This document shows, piece after piece, positions 24,314 through 27,673 of a DNA stretch of 27,673 bases. Position 1 is the stretch's first letter, and each line of letters opens with the position of its first letter. Location of the stretch: the NCBI GenBank assembly GCA_964536025.1, contig CAZHXA010000028.1:1-27673 (forward strand). Reading direction: 5' to 3'. Below the pieces are notes generated by a model that saw nothing but the letters and a program-made list of their open reading frames with translations, did not search any database and was not told the DNA's origin. This DNA is from RGIG4576 sp964536025. GTDB taxonomy: Bacteria; Bacteroidota; Bacteroidia; Bacteroidales; Muribaculaceae. The position numbers and the translations under genes are program-made.

Positions 24314-24347
24314 AGAGCGAGTCGATGGCATCCCATCGGCTCGCTCT
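24314..24347. terminator. Hairpin between the antiporter and BspA-like genes
   Basis: A GC-rich 15-bp stem with one G-U pair and a CATC loop sits between convergent genes. T-tracts on both sides are poor, so termination may be moderate. Confidence 0.6.
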
Positions 24348-24392
24348 TCCCTTATACACTCTCTAAATTCATTACTATTTCACTACTTATTA

Positions 24393-26528
24393 TTACTTAA
24401 TTATTACTTTTTGAGTTTTTCTTCCTTGTTTCTTGATGAAGATACCGTTTGACGGATTTCCTACCTTCACACCTTGTAGATTATAGTACTCAATAGGTCC
24501 GTCTTCTTCATCGATGTTTACTTCTTCGATAGCCACCGAAATTTCATCTATCATCTTCACTTCAAGTTTTGATACAGCTTCAGCTCCTACGGCAGTCGTT
24601 GTATAACTATTGTTCACCAATTCATTGGTAACATCATTTCCGTTATATAACACATACTCTATTAGATATCCTATTTCAGGAACAATATAAAATGTAATAG
24701 CATCGCCATTGCCAACAAATAAACTTTGTCCGTTGGCTGTAATTCCAAGATTCTGTTTTTCTGTTTTTGACGAGCTCAATGATGCAACACTTGTTGATTT
24801 ATCTTCTTCTTGAATTTGAGCTTTTTCAAAGTAAATATAGCAAGCGTCGCTACCGGGAAGTTGACCATTTACACTCACTTGTATCTCACTCTTGCTTTTC
24901 TCTTCGACAAAAGCTTTCCAATAGTTATCAGAACTATAATCAAGCTTATTCTCTGTAGGTAAGGATAGCACGCATGTATTTGTAATCATATCATAAGTGA
25001 ATGCATCGTTAGCTATTGTAGGAGGTACGGCACATGGAACACTCATTTGCAACAGACCGGTACAACCTGCAAATGCTCCATTCTCTATCGAAGTCAATGA
25101 ACTCGGCATATTTATGGTTTTCAATAGTTTACAATTGCAAAAAGAATATTTCGGAATCTGTTTCAAGTCCACACATTGCGACAAATCAATTGTCGGCAAA
25201 CTTGTACAACCATAAAATGCTGAGTTCCCGATAGTTTCAAGAGTCTCCGGAAATTCCAATTTATCTATCAAGTTTTCACAACCGGAAAAAGCACTTTCCC
25301 CTATCGTTTTCAAGTTCTTTGGGAACTTAACGCCAAATAAAATCTTCTTATCTTGAAATATTCCTGCCGGAAGTTCGGTTATATCGGTATCTGTCAAGTC
25401 AAGATACAGTAGCGAAGTCATATTGGAGTTGATTTGCTCCAAATCTTCGACATTAAGTGTGCCATGTACAGTCAAGTTAGTGACATCATTTAGATTCTTT
25501 CCCATTTGTGCTTGTATCATGTTTGCCAATTGACCTGCAGTTTCATTGGTCACTTCCACATCACAAGCCCCCCCTGCTATGATTGTGTATTTGCTCCAAT
25601 TTACATTCGCCTTATAAGCATCACAACATCCGTTAGGAACAATCACCTTAGACAGACCGGATGGTAATGAACTCCCGTCTATAGTAGGTGGAGTTTTAGC
25701 TTCTATTTTACATATTTCATAATTTGTACTTTTAAAAGCATCTATTCCTATTGAAGTTATCGTTTCTGGTAGAGTTAACGTACCGCTCAACATGCTACAA
25801 TTAGAGAAAGCCCAATTCCCTATGCTCGTAACACTGCTTGGGATCGTTACTGAAGTCAATCCGCTACAATCAGAGAAAGCATAATCCTCTATGCTCGTAA
25901 CACTGCTTGGGATCGTTACTGAAGTCAATCCGCTACAACCATAGAAAACACTATACTCTATGCTTTCTACACTGCTTGGGATCGTTACTGAGGTCAATCC
26001 GCTACATCCTTCGAAAGCAGAAGACCCTATGCTTGTAACACCGCTTTGGATCGTTAATGAGGTCAATCCGCTACAATTATAGAAAGCTTTATTCCCTATG
26101 CTTTCTACACTGCTTGGGATCGTTAATGAGGTCAATCCGCTACAATGAAAGAAAGCATAATCCCCTATGCTCGTTACACTGCTTGGGATCGTTAATGAAG
26201 TCAAGCCTCTACAATAAGAGAAAGCACTATACCCTATGCTTTCTACACTGCTTGGGATCGTTACTGAGGTCAATCCGATACAATTATAGAAAGCTAAACC
26301 CCCTACGCTCGTAACACTGTATTTTTCTTCATTATAAGTAACTTCACTTGGAATTACGATGTCGCCCGAATAACGGTTATCAGCTTCTGTTACTTCAACT
26401 GTTTTGTTCTCCGGTGAAGTAATGTTGTAATAAATGCCATCGGCATAAAAATCGTAAGCTGAGGCTGTGATGCTCGTGAAGAGCATTACTGTGAATAGCA
26501 TTAATGTTTGTAAAAATGTCTTTTTCAT
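24393..26528 (-). CDS. BspA-like leucine-rich-repeat surface/secreted protein
   Basis: The 711-residue protein has a signal peptide (ending ITASA), eight near-identical 23-residue repeats at residues 79-262 of the Treponema/BspA LRR_5 type (AFxxCSGLTSVTIPSSVxSIG), a second, diverged set of the same repeats at about 380-520, a beta-rich region, and a C-terminal tail (YYNLQGVKV ... GIFIKKQGRKTQKVIIK) common at the ends of secreted Bacteroidales proteins and reminiscent of type IX secretion tails. Such proteins bind host or microbial ligands in some species; the ligand here is unknown. The near-identity of the first repeat set at DNA level suggests copy number can change. A very long noncoding region lies upstream. 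Confidence 0.9.
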   Translation of the reverse strand: MKKTFLQTLMLFTVMLFTSITASAYDFYADGIYYNITSPENKTVEVTEADNRYSGDIVIPSEVTYNEEKYSVTSVGGLAFYNCIGLTSVTIPSSVESIGYSAFSYCRGLTSLTIPSSVTSIGDYAFFHCSGLTSLTIPSSVESIGNKAFYNCSGLTSLTIQSGVTSIGSSAFEGCSGLTSVTIPSSVESIEYSVFYGCSGLTSVTIPSSVTSIEDYAFSDCSGLTSVTIPSSVTSIGNWAFSNCSMLSGTLTLPETITSIGIDAFKSTNYEICKIEAKTPPTIDGSSLPSGLSKVIVPNGCCDAYKANVNWSKYTIIAGGACDVEVTNETAGQLANMIQAQMGKNLNDVTNLTVHGTLNVEDLEQINSNMTSLLYLDLTDTDITELPAGIFQDKKILFGVKFPKNLKTIGESAFSGCENLIDKLEFPETLETIGNSAFYGCTSLPTIDLSQCVDLKQIPKYSFCNCKLLKTINMPSSLTSIENGAFAGCTGLLQMSVPCAVPPTIANDAFTYDMITNTCVLSLPTENKLDYSSDNYWKAFVEEKSKSEIQVSVNGQLPGSDACYIYFEKAQIQEEDKSTSVASLSSSKTEKQNLGITANGQSLFVGNGDAITFYIVPEIGYLIEYVLYNGNDVTNELVNNSYTTTAVGAEAVSKLEVKMIDEISVAIEEVNIDEEDGPIEYYNLQGVKVGNPSNGIFIKKQGRKTQKVIIK
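25743..26294 (-). repeat. Eight tandem 69-bp repeats inside the BspA-like gene
   Basis: The units encode the 23-residue leucine-rich repeats. Most share long identical stretches, for example CTGCTTGGGATCGTTA and TCAATCCGCTACA in the plus-strand reading, with variation mainly in the AFxxC part. The last unit (25743-25811) is the most diverged. Confidence 0.92.
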
Positions 26529-27012
26529 AAATTAGTTATTTTAGTATATTGCACCACGTCGAGGTGCGGGTTAGTTGTTTGTTAGCTTTATCCGCACGTG
26601 GCGGAAACTTACAGTTTCCTTACGCAGCGGTTAATACACAATGTAATGCCTCCGGCATTAGCTTTTCAGTTTACTCAAGTAATGGATGTTGTGTGTTCAT
26701 AAGCAAAATAGTAATGTTTTTGCACTATGAGGTTCAAGGTTGTGCGGGCTTTTATAAAACAGGTTTATGTAAATACAATAAAAGAAAAGGTGTGAACCTC
26801 TTAGTTTTATCTCGATAGTAGGCTCTGGACTGCCTTTGGGACGGATAAAATAAAAAAGCTCACACTTTTGGCTGTATATGTATAAAAAAACGTACATATA
26901 TCGATACCAAAGAAGAACGTCTTATTTATTCCCGCCCAAAATGAATTGTCCAGATTCACTATCTTGGAATAATGCTAAACGCTTCCTAATATGTATTGTT
27001 GCACAAGCAACG
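26529..27012 (-). promoter_or_regulatory. Long hairpin-rich noncoding region before the BspA-like gene (candidate structured 5' leader)
   Basis: No convincing gene is seen in these 484 bases. Assuming the start predicted from the -7 box at 27016-27023, the leader can form many perfect helices: GTTGC/GCAAC (26998-27011), TTATTCC/GGAATAA (26926-26932 with 26966-26972) enclosing TGAAT/ATTCA, TATATGTA/TACATATA (26875-26900), TTTTATC/GATAAAA (26805-26850) enclosing AGGC/GCCT, GAGGTTCA/TGAACCTC (26729-26800), TAATGCC/GGCATTA (26644-26660), GGAAACT/AGTTTCC (26603-26619) and GCACC/GGTGC (26551-26567). This may be a regulatory leader, an independent small RNA or a noncoding repeat element. Confidence 0.4.
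26551..26660. repeat. Cluster of short extragenic palindromes (left)
   Basis: Three small hairpins in 110 bp (26551-26567, 26603-26619, 26644-26660), GC-richer than the surroundings. The 10-mer TCCGCACGTG at 26591-26600 recurs inverted at 27316-27325. Confidence 0.5.
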
Positions 27013-27015
27013 ATG

Positions 27016-27023
27016 CAAATTTA
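27016..27023 (-). promoter_or_regulatory. -7 box for the region upstream of the BspA-like gene
   Basis: Minus strand reads TAAATTTG; no good -33 element. The predicted transcript would start with the perfect hairpin GTTGCTTGTGCAAC and reach the BspA-like ATG after about 480 nt. Confidence 0.45.
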
Positions 27024-27393
27024 TGAATTATTTAGCATATAAACGTCCTTTTGTGAGCTTTTTTCTAAAAAAATATATTTTATATATGCTTAATCCTCTG
27101 ATTTACAAGTATAAAGTTACTACTTTTTTATAGATTATGCAAGTATTTCAAGAAGTTTTTCAGTATTATTCTACATATATTATAACACACTGTATATTAA
27201 GCGTTTAGTGTTTAATTTTTCATCTATTATTCCTGCGACATGCAATACCTTCGGCATTGGCTTTGTTTTTTTGGCATATTAACCGACGCGTGAGAAAAAA
27301 CAATAGGGATTTCGACACGTGCGGACACGCACCTATCCCCCCACACCGGAGTTTCCGGAGGAAACCATATCAGCTTCAAGCTACTAACAAAAA
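27024..27393. other. Gene-free region between rpmH terminator and the BspA-like promoter
   Basis: Very AT-rich up to about 27235 with no frame of note. 27241-27370 is GC-richer and holds short dyads (27244-27258, AATACC with GGCATT, one mismatch; 27351-27365, GTTTCC-GGA-GGAAAC) that resemble those of the cluster at 26551-26660. No RNA gene was recognised. Confidence 0.5.
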
Positions 27394-27428
27394 ACCGTTA
27401 TTACCACAAAAAAGTGAATAATAACGGT
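27394..27428 (-). terminator. Intrinsic terminator downstream of rpmH
   Basis: Stem ACCGTTATTA/TAATAACGGT plus an inner CAC/GTG, with T-rich tails on both strands. It lies about 70 nt after the rpmH stop, so rpmH is the last gene of its transcript. Confidence 0.82.
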
Positions 27429-27497
27429 ATTTTTTATAGCATCGACGCCCTCCAAAATTCGGAAAGCTCAGCCTATACCATCGGAGTATTAAACCGA

Positions 27498-27653
27498 TTA
27501 GTTCTTGTTTACAGTATCTGATACTGATAGGCTGTAACGACCTTTAGCACGACGACGTGCCAATACTTTACGTCCGTTAGCTGTCTTCATTCTAAGACGG
27601 AAACCATGCTTATTAGCTTTCTTTCTGTTTGAAGGTTGAAATGTTCTTTTCAT
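27498..27653 (-). CDS. rpmH: Large-subunit ribosomal protein L34
   Basis: This 51-residue basic protein begins MKRTFQPSNRKKANKHGFR and continues RMKTANGRKVLARRRAKGR, the unmistakable L34 signature. The C-terminal extension YSLSVSDTVNKN is of the short kind seen in Bacteroidota. Its start lies 20 bp from the window edge, so its promoter and any upstream partner are outside the window. Confidence 0.97.
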   Translation of the reverse strand: MKRTFQPSNRKKANKHGFRLRMKTANGRKVLARRRAKGRYSLSVSDTVNKN

Positions 27654-27673
27654 TACCGTATTTTATTTATCGT

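Noticed and set aside
25743..26294. Regular repeats as a CRISPR array
   Set aside because: The units are contiguous 69-bp in-frame codon repeats with no unique spacers, encoding leucine-rich repeats.
26057..26314. 85-codon plus-strand frame with an internally repeated product
   Set aside because: It is the antisense shadow of the 69-bp repeats.
26549..26818. 89-codon plus-strand open frame in the gene-poor region
   Set aside because: It runs antisense through the hairpin-rich leader, shows no domain, signal or ribosome-binding site, and its composition follows the palindromes.

Overview
The window looks like a chromosomal segment of a member of the order Bacteroidales (phylum Bacteroidota). 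The support is direct: the DNA is AT-rich; thirteen gene starts are preceded by the Bacteroidota sigma factor -7 box (TAnnTTTG), mostly without Shine-Dalgarno sequences; one lipoprotein starts C-D after its lipobox; a BspA-type leucine-rich-repeat protein ends in the tail common in this order; and the run pyrB-pyrI-flavin reductase-glyA is in keeping with the group (from memory). No tRNA, rRNA, CRISPR array, phage or insertion sequence was found.

Layout. 1-4.7 kb: mnmE and a biotin-dependent carboxyltransferase with two biotinyl domains on the minus strand, then a divergent PHP-type phosphatase. 4.8-7.2 kb: a class A penicillin-binding protein (-). 7.4-10.9 kb: a plus-strand run with a leader RNA/terminator, pyrB, pyrI, a flavin reductase and glyA. 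11.0-14.2 kb: a cell-wall amidase (-) divergent from a metallophosphoesterase lipoprotein and an overlapping envelope protein (+). 14.2-16.7 kb (-): an AmgK-like sugar kinase fused to a RapZ C-terminal domain, a MurU-like nucleotidyltransferase and a small copper-chaperone-like protein. 16.9-18.1 kb: hflX (+). 18.2-21.8 kb (-): two GMP synthase paralogues, one with a collapsed glutaminase domain, separated by a small outer-membrane barrel gene. 22.1-24.3 kb: a CPA2 cation/proton antiporter (+). 24.4-27.7 kb (-): a BspA-like repeat protein behind an unusually long, hairpin-rich noncoding region, and rpmH at the window edge.

Most convergent pairs are separated by clear bidirectional terminators, and most divergent pairs share short intergenic regions with back-to-back -7 boxes. 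Themes are nucleotide synthesis (pyrBI, glyA, two guaA) and cell wall synthesis, remodelling and recycling (PBP1A, amidase, AmgK/MurU-like pair).

The items most worth a second look are: the AmgK-RapZ fusion beside a MurU-like enzyme (a possible cell-wall recycling module with a built-in amino-sugar sensor); the GMP synthase paralogue that has lost the glutaminase catalytic triad; the structured leader with an intrinsic terminator before pyrBI; the roughly 480-nt hairpin-rich region before the BspA-like gene; the recently duplicated biotinyl domain; and an 18-bp palindrome in the mnmE promoter. All functional statements rest on reading motifs by eye; no database search was run.
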